From Flavobacteriaceae bacterium (lineage in GTDB: Bacteria; Bacteroidota; Bacteroidia; Flavobacteriales; Flavobacteriaceae), in the NCBI GenBank assembly GCA_029238215.1, contig JAQWGN010000001.1, positions 1-64,000 of the forward strand: a DNA stretch of 64,000 bases, read 5' to 3'. Below are positions 45,586-55,037 of this stretch, in pieces (position 1 is the stretch's first letter; every line of letters begins with the position of its first letter). The position numbers were made by a program, and so were the translations under genes. The notes beneath the pieces are model-generated. The model searched no databases. It was given only the letters and a program-made list of their open reading frames with translations, and was not told the origin of the DNA.

Positions 45586-46767
45586 CTATTTAGGTATTTG
45601 TAATAGAATATCAGCCAACTTTCTTGGTTGTGAAAAATTAGGAGTGTGACTTGAATTCAATGTAAACACTTTTGCCACTTTCCCCTTATACATTCCTCTT
45701 TGAACTTCAATAGGAATTGCTCTGTCTTCTGTACATTCGATATAGTATTTAGGAATTTTACCAAATATATCAGTTGTAGTTTCTAATTCATAAGACAAAG
45801 GAGCTGCTGGCTCAGGGACTATGTATGGTTTAGCTTTATCAAAAGCTTCTTTTGGAATGTCATGTGCAAATGCGTTTTGTATTTCATTTTCTTCTACATA
45901 CGCATAGGTCTTGTCTTCAGAGAGACGAAAATTTTCTACTGCTTTAGAGCCTTTTACTCCCTGTACGGCTCCAAAGAATGAACCTCCCTCAGGTAACAAA
46001 AATGCTGTTAAATAAACAAGACTCTTAACTTTTTTTGGTCTTAACTCTGCAACTCTACTAACAGTTATACCATTAAAGCTATGCCCAACTAAAACAACAG
46101 CTTCATCTTGTGCGTCTAGAATGTTGGTGATGGTGTTTACATAATCTTTCATTGTAATTTTAGCTGGAATTGTTTTGTCGCTTCCGTGGCCAGGTAAATT
46201 TGGGGTAATTACCGTATGCCCTTTTCCTTTAAGAAATTTAGCTACATTGTTCCACTGCCAAGCACCTAGCCAAGCAGCGTGTACTAATACATAAGTTTCT
46301 TTTTTATCCATTTCAACGCTATTTCCATTTTCATCAAATTGCTCTTTTACTTCAAAATGATCTTCTTGTAATTTCCATTCTCCAGCTTGTTTTATCCAGG
46401 TTTCGTTTGTAATTATTCCATTACCAACGTTCATGCTCCAGTTTGCAGAAAGAATAGCTTTTGTGTCATTTATTACGGCTACTTTAGCATTATAATATTT
46501 CAAGTTTGTAGCACCTGATTGTATAAAAGGCGTCCAAAATTCACGGATAGATTTTTTTCCTTCAAAAAACCCAAAGGGCTTTGCTACCATGATTGCATCT
46601 TCAGCGTAAGCATTTGAAATTTCTGTTATGTTCCCCATGTTGAAATTAGAAACCCAGGATTTACTGGCTTTTAAAACTTCTTTTTCAACATTGTTTGAAC
46701 ATGAACAGCCAATACCCAATAGAGCAAGGATGAATAGTACTAAAATTGAATTAACTTTATGTGTCAT
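45586..46767 (-). CDS. Predicted lipoprotein fusing an NTF2/SnoaL-like domain to an alpha/beta hydrolase
   Basis: 393 residues. Signal segment with a Cys-x-Cys (Cys21, Cys23) after a hydrophobic stretch, probably a lipoprotein. Residues 28-140 are NTF2-like (DUF4440/SnoaL type): ISNAYAEDAIMVAKPFGFFEGKKSIREFW and ETWIKQAGEWKLQEDHFEV. Residues 157-393 are an alpha/beta hydrolase similar to plant methylesterase/hydroxynitrile lyase-type enzymes: LVHAAWLGAWQWNNV, nucleophile Ser230 in VGHSFNG, acid in CTEDRAIP, His in SSHTPNFS. The combination is unusual. A palindromic site lies 66 bp upstream, beside the crp-type gene. Confidence 0.82.
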   Translation of the reverse strand: MTHKVNSILVLFILALLGIGCSCSNNVEKEVLKASKSWVSNFNMGNITEISNAYAEDAIMVAKPFGFFEGKKSIREFWTPFIQSGATNLKYYNAKVAVINDTKAILSANWSMNVGNGIITNETWIKQAGEWKLQEDHFEVKEQFDENGNSVEMDKKETYVLVHAAWLGAWQWNNVAKFLKGKGHTVITPNLPGHGSDKTIPAKITMKDYVNTITNILDAQDEAVVLVGHSFNGITVSRVAELRPKKVKSLVYLTAFLLPEGGSFFGAVQGVKGSKAVENFRLSEDKTYAYVEENEIQNAFAHDIPKEAFDKAKPYIVPEPAAPLSYELETTTDIFGKIPKYYIECTEDRAIPIEVQRGMYKGKVAKVFTLNSSHTPNFSQPRKLADILLQIPK

Positions 46768-46832
46768 TTGTTGTAGATTTTGGGGTTAGTATTTTAATTC
46801 CATAAATGTAAAATGATATTAGTGGTTAAACC

Positions 46833-46848
46833 TGTACCTTTTGTTACA
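46833..46848. promoter_or_regulatory. Crp-like palindrome TGTACC-TTTT-GTTACA
   Basis: Two 6 bp half-sites with one mismatch around a 4 bp spacer, between the Crp-family gene and the fusion lipoprotein gene. A candidate operator for the adjacent regulator. Confidence 0.4.
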
Positions 46849-46871
46849 ACTATAAAATCTTAGATACTGTT

Positions 46872-47498
46872 TTATAACAGTTCAATTTGTTTAAATGAAA
46901 GATTTACAATTCCTGAGTGTTCCAATTGTTTAAGTGTTTTAGACACAACTTCTCGTGTTGTGCCAATTTCTTTTGCCAACTGACTATGCGATAGTTTTAT
47001 ATAGGGAGAGTTGTTTTGCCTACTGCTAGATTGTATATAATTAAGTAAACGTTTATTAACCGTATTAAAGGCTAAATCTTTATATGAATAAAGTAAATCT
47101 TCGTAACTGTGTATAAATGATTTTGTGGTAAAGCTATTCCATGATTTATATGTAAAACTCCATTCAGCAGCATGCCTAACAGGAATTTTTATTATTGTAG
47201 TCTCTTCCATTGTTTTAGCATTTATAAGACTTTTACAATCTTTAAAAATTGCAGCGAGCGATAACACACAAGTTTGAATAGGGTTTACATAATAAAGGAG
47301 AATCTGTCTGTCTTGATTTTCTTGCCAAACCCTAACTTTTCCATGTATAACCAAGGCTAGCCATTTTATGTATTTATGTTTTTCAACAATTAATGAGTTT
47401 GCAGAAACTGTTTGCAAAACACCAACATTTAGAAGTTCTTCTTTTAAATTTTCCTCAACGATGTTTAAAGCTTTGAATAATTGGTCAAATTCTCTCAT
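46872..47498 (-). CDS. Crp/Fnr-family transcriptional regulator
   Basis: 208 residues. The cyclic-nucleotide-binding-type beta-barrel (about 20-115) includes LIVEKHKYIKWLALVIHGKVRVWQEN and QILLYYVNP. The C-terminal winged helix has LSHSQLAKEIGTTREVVSKTLKQLEHSGIV, whose REVVSKTL is the usual recognition helix. No Cys cluster of the Fnr type is visible, so the effector is unknown. Start ATG 47498 (MREFDQLFKALN). Transcribed in the same direction as the fusion lipoprotein gene. Confidence 0.9.
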   Translation of the reverse strand: MREFDQLFKALNIVEENLKEELLNVGVLQTVSANSLIVEKHKYIKWLALVIHGKVRVWQENQDRQILLYYVNPIQTCVLSLAAIFKDCKSLINAKTMEETTIIKIPVRHAAEWSFTYKSWNSFTTKSFIHSYEDLLYSYKDLAFNTVNKRLLNYIQSSSRQNNSPYIKLSHSQLAKEIGTTREVVSKTLKQLEHSGIVNLSFKQIELL

Positions 47499-47585
47499 TT
47501 TGTTTGGGGTTAACAATCAGATGTTCGCATGTTTTTTATGATGTGATTTATCTAAAGTCTACTGGTTAATCGCAATTCAACTCCT

Positions 47586-47819
47586 TTAAAATCCAACACC
47601 TTTGTTTTCATAGTCGGAAAGGCTGACACTTCCACCTGTGTCAGATGTTAGTGTAAAAAGTGGTGCTAAGTTTTCTGCTTCTGGCGGATTATTCCCTTGC
47701 TCTGGATTGATTTCTTCGTTTATTTTTTCTTCAACACTATCTTTTGAGCAAGATGAGATTAGTAGTAGTGCGATAAAAAGTAATGGTACTGATTTTGAAA
47801 GTAGGGCAATTGTTTTCAT
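47586..47819 (-). pseudogene. Truncated redoxin-type lipoprotein gene
   Basis: 77 codons: lipoprotein signal (LISSC), an acidic Pro/Asn linker, then the first strand-loop of a thioredoxin-like/redoxin domain, APLFTLTSDTGGSVSLSDYENK, followed by GVGF and a stop. The family's catalytic Cys-x-x-Cys region, expected just after this point, is missing. In the +1 frame the sequence reads KVLDFKGVELRLTSRL before a stop, which does not restore the domain, so a deletion is likely. It lies upstream of the Crp-type gene. Confidence 0.7.
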
Positions 47820-48037
47820 GGTGTTTAGTAGATTTAGGGAATTGTAATGTAATAATTATCTACAAATAATATGCCATCTCACTAATTCTTGTTGCGATAA
47901 ACAGATATGCGGTAGCCATATGATGAGTTTTAAGCATTAAAAGTCCCTAACGAATTGTTTAGTTCAATACACAACGGATTTAATTAGGTTGCTTCACTCA
48001 AGGTTTAATTTAGACTTTAAACATGGGCTAAGTTTTT

Positions 48038-48069
48038 TTTGTACATCTACAATAAAGACAGTACATTTG
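48038..48069 (+). promoter_or_regulatory. rpsA promoter: TTTG, 20 bp spacer, TACATTTG
   Basis: -33 element TTTG (48038-48041) and -7 box TACATTTG (48062-48069) with 20 bp between them, the best two-element match to the Bacteroidota promoter that I found here. Confidence 0.75.
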
Positions 48070-48091
48070 CCACCCTCTTGAGAAGCGTATT

Positions 48092-48149
48092 CGAGTAATA
48101 ACAAGAGCAATCAATATTAATCCTTCTGTACAGTTACGCCTATTACTCG
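48092..48149 (+). promoter_or_regulatory. Inverted repeat in the rpsA leader
   Basis: CGAGTAATA (48092-48100) and TATTACTCG (48141-48149) are perfect complements around 40 nt. They would form a hairpin in the roughly 100 nt leader ending 27 nt before the rpsA ATG. Autoregulation by S1 is plausible but inferred. Confidence 0.55.
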
Positions 48150-48176
48150 GCTTTACAGAATACAAAGAACCGCAGC

Positions 48177-50045
48177 ATGGCTGACGAAAACCAACCTATT
48201 GAAGAAACAACAGCTGAAGAAGTTGTTTCTACTCCCGAAACCGCTACTGAAGAAGCACAACCTGAAGCAGTAGAAACCCCACAAGAAGACACAACTCCAA
48301 CAATTTCTCCCGAAGAGTTTTTAGCCAATTTTGACTGGCAAAATTATGAAGAGGGTATTGAAGCTGTTGAAGATGGTAAACTAAAAGAATTTGAGCAACT
48401 TGTTGCCGAAAACTTTGTGGACACACAAGGTGCAGATGTAGTTACTGGTAAAGTAATACATATGACCGACCGCGAGGCTATCATTGACATTAATGCAAAG
48501 TCTGAAGGTGTTATTTCATTAAATGAATTCCGTTACAACCCAGATCTTAAAGTGGGCGATTCGGTTGAAGTGATGATTGATACTAGAGAAGATAAAACAG
48601 GTCAATTGGTATTATCGCACCGTAAGGCGCGTACCATTATGGCTTGGGATCGTGTAAATGGTGCTCACGATAATCAAGAAGTCGTTACAGGATTTGTTAA
48701 ATGTCGTACTAAAGGTGGAATGATTGTAGATGTGTTTGGCATTGAAGCATTCTTACCAGGGTCACAAATCGATGTGAAGCCTATTCGTGATTACGATCAG
48801 TATGTAAACAAAAACATGGAATTCAAGATTGTAAAAATCAACCACGAATTCAAAAATGTTGTTGTATCACATAAAGCACTTATTGAAGCGGATATTGAAG
48901 AACAGAAAAAAGAAATCATTGCACAACTTGAAAAAGGTCAAGTACTTGAAGGTACTGTGAAAAATATCACATCTTATGGTGTGTTTATTGACTTAGGTGG
49001 TGTTGATGGATTGGTGCATATTACAGACCTTTCTTGGAACCGTATTAGTCACCCAAGTGAAATCCTTGAAGTTGAGCAAAAACTTAATGTTGTTATCCTT
49101 GACTTTGATGATAATAAATCAAGAATTCAACTTGGTGTTAAGCAACTTACACAACACCCGTGGGAGTCTATTGGTGACACCATGAAAGAAGCAGATACAA
49201 TTAAGGGTAAAGTAACCGTTATTGCGGATTACGGAGCTTTTGTTGAAGTAGCTCCTGGCGTTGAAGGTTTAGTTCACGTTTCTGAAATGTCTTGGAGTAC
49301 GCACTTACGCTCTGCTCAAGATTTTGTGAAAGTTGGCGATGAGGTAGAAGCAGTTATCTTAAACTTGGATCGCGAAGAGCGAAAAATGTCATTAGGTATC
49401 AAACAACTTTCTCAAGACCCTTGGACTGATATCACGATCAAGTATCCATTAGGTTCTAAACATACTGGGATTGTTCGTAATTACACCAACTTTGGTGTTT
49501 TTGTAGAACTTGAAGAAGGTATTGATGGACTTATTTATATATCTGATTTATCTTGGACTAAGAAAGTTAAGCACCCATCAGAAATCGTTACAGTTGGTCA
49601 AGAGCTTGATGTAATTGTTCTTGAGCTTGATGTTGAAGGACGTAAGTTAAGTCTTGGACATAAACAAACGACTGACAACCCATGGGAAAAGTATGCAAAA
49701 ACCTATGGTGAAGGTTCAGTTCATGAACTGGCAGTAACTGAAATGGTTGACAAAGGCGCTACTATTTTCTTGAACGATGACATCACAGCATTTGTACCTG
49801 GACGTCATTTGGATAAGCAAGATGGAAGCAAGCTAGGTAAAGGAGAAACAGCCGAGTTTAAAGTAATTGAATTTAATAAAGACTTTAAGCGAGTTGTTAT
49901 GTCTCATGCAGCTATTTACAAAGGTATTGAAGCTGATAATGTAAAAACGGCACGCCGTAAATCATCTGATAATAATGAAAAATCTACCCTCGGTGATTTG
50001 GACGCATTGGCAGATTTAAAACGTAAGATGGACGGCGAAGCCTAA
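48177..50045 (+). CDS. rpsA: 30S ribosomal protein S1
   Basis: 622 residues. An acidic N-terminal extension (about 1-50, Glu/Thr/Pro-rich) is typical of the Bacteroidota protein. S1/OB-fold repeats follow, for example ITSYGVFIDLGGVDGLVHITDLSWNRISHP, IADYGAFVEVAPGVEGLVHVSEMSW and RNYTNFGVFVELEEGIDGLIYISDLSW. It binds mRNA and helps initiation on mRNAs lacking Shine-Dalgarno sequences, which suits this genome. Strong promoter, leader and terminator define a single-gene unit. Confidence 0.97.
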   Translation: MADENQPIEETTAEEVVSTPETATEEAQPEAVETPQEDTTPTISPEEFLANFDWQNYEEGIEAVEDGKLKEFEQLVAENFVDTQGADVVTGKVIHMTDREAIIDINAKSEGVISLNEFRYNPDLKVGDSVEVMIDTREDKTGQLVLSHRKARTIMAWDRVNGAHDNQEVVTGFVKCRTKGGMIVDVFGIEAFLPGSQIDVKPIRDYDQYVNKNMEFKIVKINHEFKNVVVSHKALIEADIEEQKKEIIAQLEKGQVLEGTVKNITSYGVFIDLGGVDGLVHITDLSWNRISHPSEILEVEQKLNVVILDFDDNKSRIQLGVKQLTQHPWESIGDTMKEADTIKGKVTVIADYGAFVEVAPGVEGLVHVSEMSWSTHLRSAQDFVKVGDEVEAVILNLDREERKMSLGIKQLSQDPWTDITIKYPLGSKHTGIVRNYTNFGVFVELEEGIDGLIYISDLSWTKKVKHPSEIVTVGQELDVIVLELDVEGRKLSLGHKQTTDNPWEKYAKTYGEGSVHELAVTEMVDKGATIFLNDDITAFVPGRHLDKQDGSKLGKGETAEFKVIEFNKDFKRVVMSHAAIYKGIEADNVKTARRKSSDNNEKSTLGDLDALADLKRKMDGEA

Positions 50046-50065
50046 ATCGAGAAGTTTAGAAAAAT

Positions 50066-50091
50066 AAAAAGGGCCATTCGGCCCTTTTTTT
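50066..50091. terminator. Terminator shared by rpsA and leuB
   Basis: AAAAAGGGCC-ATTC-GGCCCTTTTT followed by T. The leuB TAA (50090-50092 on the plus coordinates) lies at its edge, so it can serve both convergent units. Confidence 0.9.
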
Positions 50092-51148
50092 ATGCAATAT
50101 TGTTTGCTATAAAGTCTCCTACATCGCTAGTGTTAAGCGTTGATTCTGGGAAAACATCTGCCGTACACATATGTTTTTCAAGAGCCAAGTCCACAGCTTT
50201 TGTGATGGCTTTTGCCTCTTTGTCTAAATCGAAGTGTGTAAGCATCATGGCAGCAGAAAGTATCATGGCTATTGGATTAGCAATGCCTTTACCAGCACCT
50301 TGCGGAAACGATCCGTGGATAGGCTCAAACAACGCATGTTTTTCACCAATTGATGAAGATGGCAACAAGCCAATCGAACCACCAATCACACTACCCTCAT
50401 CAGAAATGATATCTCCAAAGAGATTACTAGTAAGCATTACATCAAATTGATTCGGCGCCAAGATCATTTGCATTGCTGCATTGTCTACAAATAAAAAGTG
50501 GAGTTCTACATCATCGTATTCAGCTTTATGAAGTTCTGTCACTACTCTACGCCACAGCCGTGAAGATTCTAAAACATTTGCTTTATCTACAAGAGTAAGT
50601 ACATTTCTACGTTTACGTGCTGCAGCAAAAGCCTTGTGGGCAATACGTTCAATCTCAGTACGTGTATACTGGCATAGATCTGAAGCGGTGTTTTTATCCT
50701 CAGATAGTTTTTTTTCTCCAAAATAAATACCGCCAGTAAGTTCTCGATACATGACAAAATCTGTTCCTTTAACACGATCTTCTTTTAACGGAGATTGATG
50801 TAAAAGCGAATCAAAAGTTTTTACTGGACGCACATTACAAAACAGTCCAAGTGCCTTACGAATGGCAAGCAGCCCTTGTTCTGGTCGAACCTTAGCATTA
50901 GGGTCATTGTCGTATTTTGGATCGCCAATGGCGCCAAACAATACAGCATCACTTGCTAAACTTATTTTAAGGGTATCCTTAGGTAGGGGATTGCCAGTTT
51001 TGTCAATGGCAATTGCACCCATATCAGCGTAAGTATATTTAAATTCATGCGAATAAACATTTGCGACTTTATCCAATACTTTTATAGCCTCTTGAATGAT
51101 TTCTGGTCCAATTCCATCTCCTGGAAGTACAGCAATATGCTTTTTCAT
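50090..51148 (-). CDS. leuB: 3-isopropylmalate dehydrogenase
   Basis: 352 residues; NAD-dependent oxidative decarboxylation in leucine synthesis. AVLPGDGIGPEIIQEA at the N-terminus, substrate loop RPEQGLLAIRKALGLFCNVRPV, Arg-rich DFVMYRELTGGIYFGEK, metal-binding NLFGDIISDEGSVIGGSIGLLPSSS and EPIHGSFPQGAGKGIANP. Last gene of leuACDB; its start overlaps the leuD stop by one base (TAATG). Confidence 0.96.
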   Translation of the reverse strand: MKKHIAVLPGDGIGPEIIQEAIKVLDKVANVYSHEFKYTYADMGAIAIDKTGNPLPKDTLKISLASDAVLFGAIGDPKYDNDPNAKVRPEQGLLAIRKALGLFCNVRPVKTFDSLLHQSPLKEDRVKGTDFVMYRELTGGIYFGEKKLSEDKNTASDLCQYTRTEIERIAHKAFAAARKRRNVLTLVDKANVLESSRLWRRVVTELHKAEYDDVELHFLFVDNAAMQMILAPNQFDVMLTSNLFGDIISDEGSVIGGSIGLLPSSSIGEKHALFEPIHGSFPQGAGKGIANPIAMILSAAMMLTHFDLDKEAKAITKAVDLALEKHMCTADVFPESTLNTSDVGDFIANNIA

Positions 51149-51732
51149 TAGCGGTTTTGTTCAAATGATTTAATAGCGTCTTTTTGACTTAATAGATAAT
51201 CGATATCATCATACCCATTGATTAGGCACATTTTTTTATAAGGATTAAGCTCAAAATCAACTTCAATGCCTGCCTTTTCGACAAGTAGCTTTTGTGTTTC
51301 TAGATTTACATTAGCTTTCACAGCATTATCTTCCTCTATAGCGTGAAATAACTTCTTTAACACTTCAGGGCTTACTTGGATAGGTAGTATTCCATTGTTA
51401 AGTGCATTTCCTTTAAAAATGTCTGCAAAAAAGCTGGAGATTACTACACGAAATCCATAATCGGCTAGTGACCAAGCAGCATGCTCCCGACTAGATCCAC
51501 ATCCAAAATTATTTCCCGCAACCAAAATAGCACCAGAATAGGTAGGGTTGTTAAGAACAAAATCTTTTTTGGGTGTATTGTCGTTATTGTAGCGCCAATC
51601 TTTAAAAAGATTTTCACCAAATCCATTTCGATCAGTTGCTTTTAAAAATCGCGCAGGAATGATTTGATCGGTATCTACATTTTCTATTGTCAGTGGCACC
51701 ATACCACTTGTTAAAACTTTAAATTTTTCCAT
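51148..51732 (-). CDS. leuD: 3-isopropylmalate dehydratase small subunit
   Basis: 194 residues. Aconitase swivel domain with [49 protein letters not shown] and [20 protein letters not shown]. It works with LeuC to isomerise 2- to 3-isopropylmalate. Coupled by TAATG junctions to leuC and leuB. Confidence 0.96.
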   Translation of the reverse strand: MEKFKVLTSGMVPLTIENVDTDQIIPARFLKATDRNGFGENLFKDWRYNNDNTPKKDFVLNNPTYSGAILVAGNNFGCGSSREHAAWSLADYGFRVVISSFFADIFKGNALNNGILPIQVSPEVLKKLFHAIEEDNAVKANVNLETQKLLVEKAGIEVDFELNPYKKMCLINGYDDIDYLLSQKDAIKSFEQNR

Positions 51733-53108
51733 TAGTTTTGACTTACATCAACTATTTTTCCAGCTACTGCTGCAGCTGCTGCAGTAACAGGACTCGCTAA
51801 TAAGGTACGGGCGCCCTGTCCTTGTCTACCTTCAAAATTTCGATTTGACGTAGAAACGCAATAGGCACCAGCTGGGATTTTATCATCATTCATAGCCAAG
51901 CATGCAGAACATCCTGGTTGTCGAAGGATAAATCCAGCTTTTTCAAAAATTTGATCCAAGCCTTCTGAAACAATTTGTTTGGCTACTTGTTGTGATCCGG
52001 GAACAATTAGTGCTGAAACAGCAGCTGACTTTTGTTTTCCTGCCACATAGGCGGCGGCAGCTCTGAAATCTTCAATTCTAGAATTAGTACAACTGCCAAT
52101 AAAAACATGACTGATAGGCATATCAAGAAGTTTACTTCCTGCTTTAAGCCCCATATAGTTTAACGACTTGATAAAGCTAGCGTCATTAGATTCAGGAATA
52201 TTATCGGTTATTTTAATTCCCATTCCTGGGTTTGTCCCGTAAGTAATCATGGGTCGGATGTCTTCTGCAGGAAACGAGTGTTCTAAATCAAATGTTGCAC
52301 CTTCATCTGTAGGTAAGGTTTTCCAATGGGCAATTTTTGATTCGAGTTCAGCTCCTTTAGGAGCAAATTCACGCCCTGAAACATAGTTAAAGGTTGTTTG
52401 ATCTGGGGCAATCATGCCACCACGAGCGCCCATTTCAATACTCATATTGCATACGGTCATGCGGCCTTCCATGCTCATTTCTTCAAATACAGACCCTGCA
52501 AATTCAACAAAGTATCCAGTTCCAGCATCTGTGCCTAATTTTGCAATAACATAGAGGATAACGTCTTTTGGTTGTACATCCGGATGTAAAGTTCCATCAA
52601 CAACAACACGCATACTTTTTGGCTTTGCAACAAGCAAACACTGACTTGCAAATACCTGTGCAACTTGGCTTGTGCCAATACCAAATGCAATGGTACCAAA
52701 AGCACCATGCGTAGAGGTGTGACTATCACCACATACCATAGTCATTCCAGGTTGTGTAATGCCTAATTCAGGTCCGATCACGTGAACAATTCCTTGGTAA
52801 GGATGACCTAAGCCATAAAGCGTTACTCCATGGCGATCACAATTTGTTGTAAGCTGTGTAACTTGCTTACGTGATAATGCATCTTGTATTGGAAGGTGCT
52901 GATTTTCAGTTGGCACGTTATGATCTGCAGTAGCAACTACCTGGCTTGGACGAAAAAGTGAAATGTTCTTATCTTCCAAGACATTAAATGCCTGTGGACT
53001 TGTTACTTCATGGATAAGATGTTTGTCTATATAAAGGATATCGGGTCCGTTGTCAACAGATGACACGACGTGACTATCCCAGACTTTATCAAAAAGAGTT
53101 TTTTTCAT
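51732..53108 (-). CDS. leuC: 3-isopropylmalate dehydratase large subunit
   Basis: 458 residues with the 4Fe-4S cluster cysteines of the aconitase family: [14 protein letters not shown] and [10 protein letters not shown]. Other motifs: [15 protein letters not shown] at the N-terminus, [13 protein letters not shown], and C-terminal [12 protein letters not shown]. It begins 4 bp after the leuA stop. Confidence 0.97.
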   Translation of the reverse strand: MKKTLFDKVWDSHVVSSVDNGPDILYIDKHLIHEVTSPQAFNVLEDKNISLFRPSQVVATADHNVPTENQHLPIQDALSRKQVTQLTTNCDRHGVTLYGLGHPYQGIVHVIGPELGITQPGMTMVCGDSHTSTHGAFGTIAFGIGTSQVAQVFASQCLLVAKPKSMRVVVDGTLHPDVQPKDVILYVIAKLGTDAGTGYFVEFAGSVFEEMSMEGRMTVCNMSIEMGARGGMIAPDQTTFNYVSGREFAPKGAELESKIAHWKTLPTDEGATFDLEHSFPAEDIRPMITYGTNPGMGIKITDNIPESNDASFIKSLNYMGLKAGSKLLDMPISHVFIGSCTNSRIEDFRAAAAYVAGKQKSAAVSALIVPGSQQVAKQIVSEGLDQIFEKAGFILRQPGCSACLAMNDDKIPAGAYCVSTSNRNFEGRQGQGARTLLASPVTAAAAAVAGKIVDVSQN

Positions 53109-53112
53109 AACG

Positions 53113-54273
53113 TTATAAGCCGATGCCAGCAGTTTTTATTATTTCAGGTATATCGTTATCGGTAATTTCTTTTTTCTTATCTGCAAAAGTTAAAAAGCTG
53201 GCATACGCCATGTCTAATTCAATTTTGGTAAGTTCAATCCCGATATTTTTTGCTCTGTAAGCTAATGCAGCCCTTCCACTTCGTGCCGTAAGTACAATAG
53301 ATGACGTGTCAACACCAACATCATGTGGATTGATGATTTCATAGGTTTCGCGATTTTTAATCACACCATCTTGGTGGATGCCAGAACTATGCGCAAATGC
53401 ATTGGCACCAACAATGGCTTTATTGGGTTGAACAATCATGCCCATTGCATCAGATACCATCTGACTTGTTTCAGAAAGCATTTTTGATTGTACATGCGTA
53501 TCTAAGCCCAAATTAGGATGTTGACGCATTATCATGACAACTTCTTCAAGGGAAGTATTCCCTGCACGTTCACCAATTCCGTTGATAGTACACTCAATTT
53601 GCCGCGCTCCGTTAACAATTCCAGAAATAGAATTGGCAGTAGCCAAGCCTAAATCGTTATGGCAGTGACAGGATAATATGGCTTTGTGTATGGAAGGGAC
53701 ATGCTCCATAAGATACTTCATCTTGGCTCCATATTCTTCAGGAAGGCAATAGCCTGTAGTGTCTGGAATATTTAAGACAGTTGCCCCTGCCTGTATCATT
53801 GCCTCACAGACTTGCGCTAAAAAGGCGTTATCAGTCCTTCCTGCGTCTTCCGCATAAAACTCGACATCTTCAACAAATTTCTTGGCATGCTTTACAGCTG
53901 CTACGCCACGCTCAATAATCTTTTCACGTGTGGATCTAAATTTATGATGAATGTGAGAGTCAGAAGTACCAATTCCTGTGTGGATACGAGGGCGATTTGC
54001 AGGCTTTAATGCTTCTGCAGCAACTTCAATGTCTTTTTGTACAGCACGTGTTAGTCCACAAACCACGGCATTTTTAACCGTTTTTGCTACTTGATAAACA
54101 GCATCAAAATCTCCAGGAGATGAAATAGGAAAACCTGCTTCAATAATATCTACCCCTAAAACATCTAGACGTTTAGCAAGTATGATTTTTTGTTCTTTGT
54201 TTAGCTTACACCCAGGGACTTGTTCCCCATCGCGTAAGGTTGTATCAAAAATTTGAACGTATTCTTTATTCAT
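53113..54273 (-). CDS. leuA: 2-isopropylmalate synthase, short form
   Basis: 386 residues, first committed step of leucine synthesis (2-oxoisovalerate plus acetyl-CoA). TIM-barrel with [16 protein letters not shown], metal-binding [15 protein letters not shown] and the [15 protein letters not shown] signature. It ends after the linker region and lacks the C-terminal LeuA allosteric domain of the roughly 510-residue forms, so feedback inhibition through that domain is not expected. Related homocitrate or citramalate synthases share the fold, but the leuCDB context supports this call. Confidence 0.94.
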   Translation of the reverse strand: MNKEYVQIFDTTLRDGEQVPGCKLNKEQKIILAKRLDVLGVDIIEAGFPISSPGDFDAVYQVAKTVKNAVVCGLTRAVQKDIEVAAEALKPANRPRIHTGIGTSDSHIHHKFRSTREKIIERGVAAVKHAKKFVEDVEFYAEDAGRTDNAFLAQVCEAMIQAGATVLNIPDTTGYCLPEEYGAKMKYLMEHVPSIHKAILSCHCHNDLGLATANSISGIVNGARQIECTINGIGERAGNTSLEEVVMIMRQHPNLGLDTHVQSKMLSETSQMVSDAMGMIVQPNKAIVGANAFAHSSGIHQDGVIKNRETYEIINPHDVGVDTSSIVLTARSGRAALAYRAKNIGIELTKIELDMAYASFLTFADKKKEITDNDIPEIIKTAGIGL

Positions 54274-54292
54274 GTTAAAATAACGTTAAAGA

Positions 54293-54300
54293 CAAAAGTA
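54293..54300 (-). promoter_or_regulatory. -7 box TACTTTTG of the leu operon
   Basis: The minus strand reads TACTTTTG, 19 nt before the leuA ATG. I see no leader peptide with leucine codons, nor a T-box-like structure, in the 83 bp gap upstream. Confidence 0.6.
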
Positions 54301-54356
54301 ACTAATTTTAGAAACTAAGCATACAGAATTAACCCCATCCTGTGGTTTTTTTCTTA

Positions 54357-55037
54357 TCATTTTTTAATAGTGCTATTCCATAATGGATCTTCTGGGGTTG
54401 GCGCAACAAAACTTATGGGCTCTTTCAGCGTAGGATGCACCAGAGATAGCTTTCTTGCGTGTAAATGTATGCTCCCATTTTTATTGGATCGTGGCGCTCC
54501 GTACTTAAGATCTCCTTTGATAATCATTCCTTCTTTACACAGTTGTGCTCTAATTTGATGATGACGGCCTGTTAATAATTCAACTTCAAGCAGGCTATAT
54601 CGATCTAAGCGTTGTTTTTCCTTGTACACGAGTTCAGCAAACTTGCTGTTAGGAACTTCTTTTAAATGTGCAAAAGATTTATTCTGCTTTGGCTTTCTTA
54701 TCAAGTAATGTGATAATCGGGTAGGGGTAGGCTTAGGTTTCCCAGAGACCATTGCCCAATAGACCTTTTGTGGAGTTTTATCAGCAAATTGTTGATTTAG
54801 TCGTGAAAGGGCTTTCGATGTTTTGGCTAAAATCATGACACCGCTGGTGGGTCTATCTAGACGATGAACCAATCCCATGAACACATTACCAGGTTTCTGA
54901 TCTCGATTTTTGATAAAAACTTTTAGGGCGTCAACAACTGACACATCTCCTGTTTGATCCCCTTGTGACAACATTCCTGCAGGCTTATTGATGACCAAAA
55001 TGTGGTTATCCTCAAAAAGGATTTCTGGTGTTGTCAA
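54357..55037 (-). CDS. RluA-family RNA pseudouridine synthase
   Basis: 226 residues. The catalytic motif HRLDRPTSGVMIL holds Asp61. N-terminal ILFEDNHILVINKPAGMLSQ and C-terminal LLTGRHHQIRAQL are typical. There is no S4 domain. It modifies uridine in rRNA or tRNA; the target site cannot be predicted. Its stop lies 83 bp before leuA, and its start follows the panB stop directly, so it is probably in the panB operon. Confidence 0.92.
   Translation of the reverse strand: MTTPEILFEDNHILVINKPAGMLSQGDQTGDVSVVDALKVFIKNRDQKPGNVFMGLVHRLDRPTSGVMILAKTSKALSRLNQQFADKTPQKVYWAMVSGKPKPTPTRLSHYLIRKPKQNKSFAHLKEVPNSKFAELVYKEKQRLDRYSLLEVELLTGRHHQIRAQLCKEGMIIKGDLKYGAPRSNKNGSIHLHARKLSLVHPTLKEPISFVAPTPEDPLWNSTIKK

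Larger units (their letters stand above)
47820..48176 (+). other. 357 bp region with rpsA promoter and leader
   Basis: The left 200 bp is AT-rich with no recognised feature. The right part carries the rpsA promoter (48038-48069) and a structured leader (48092-48149). Confidence 0.6.
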
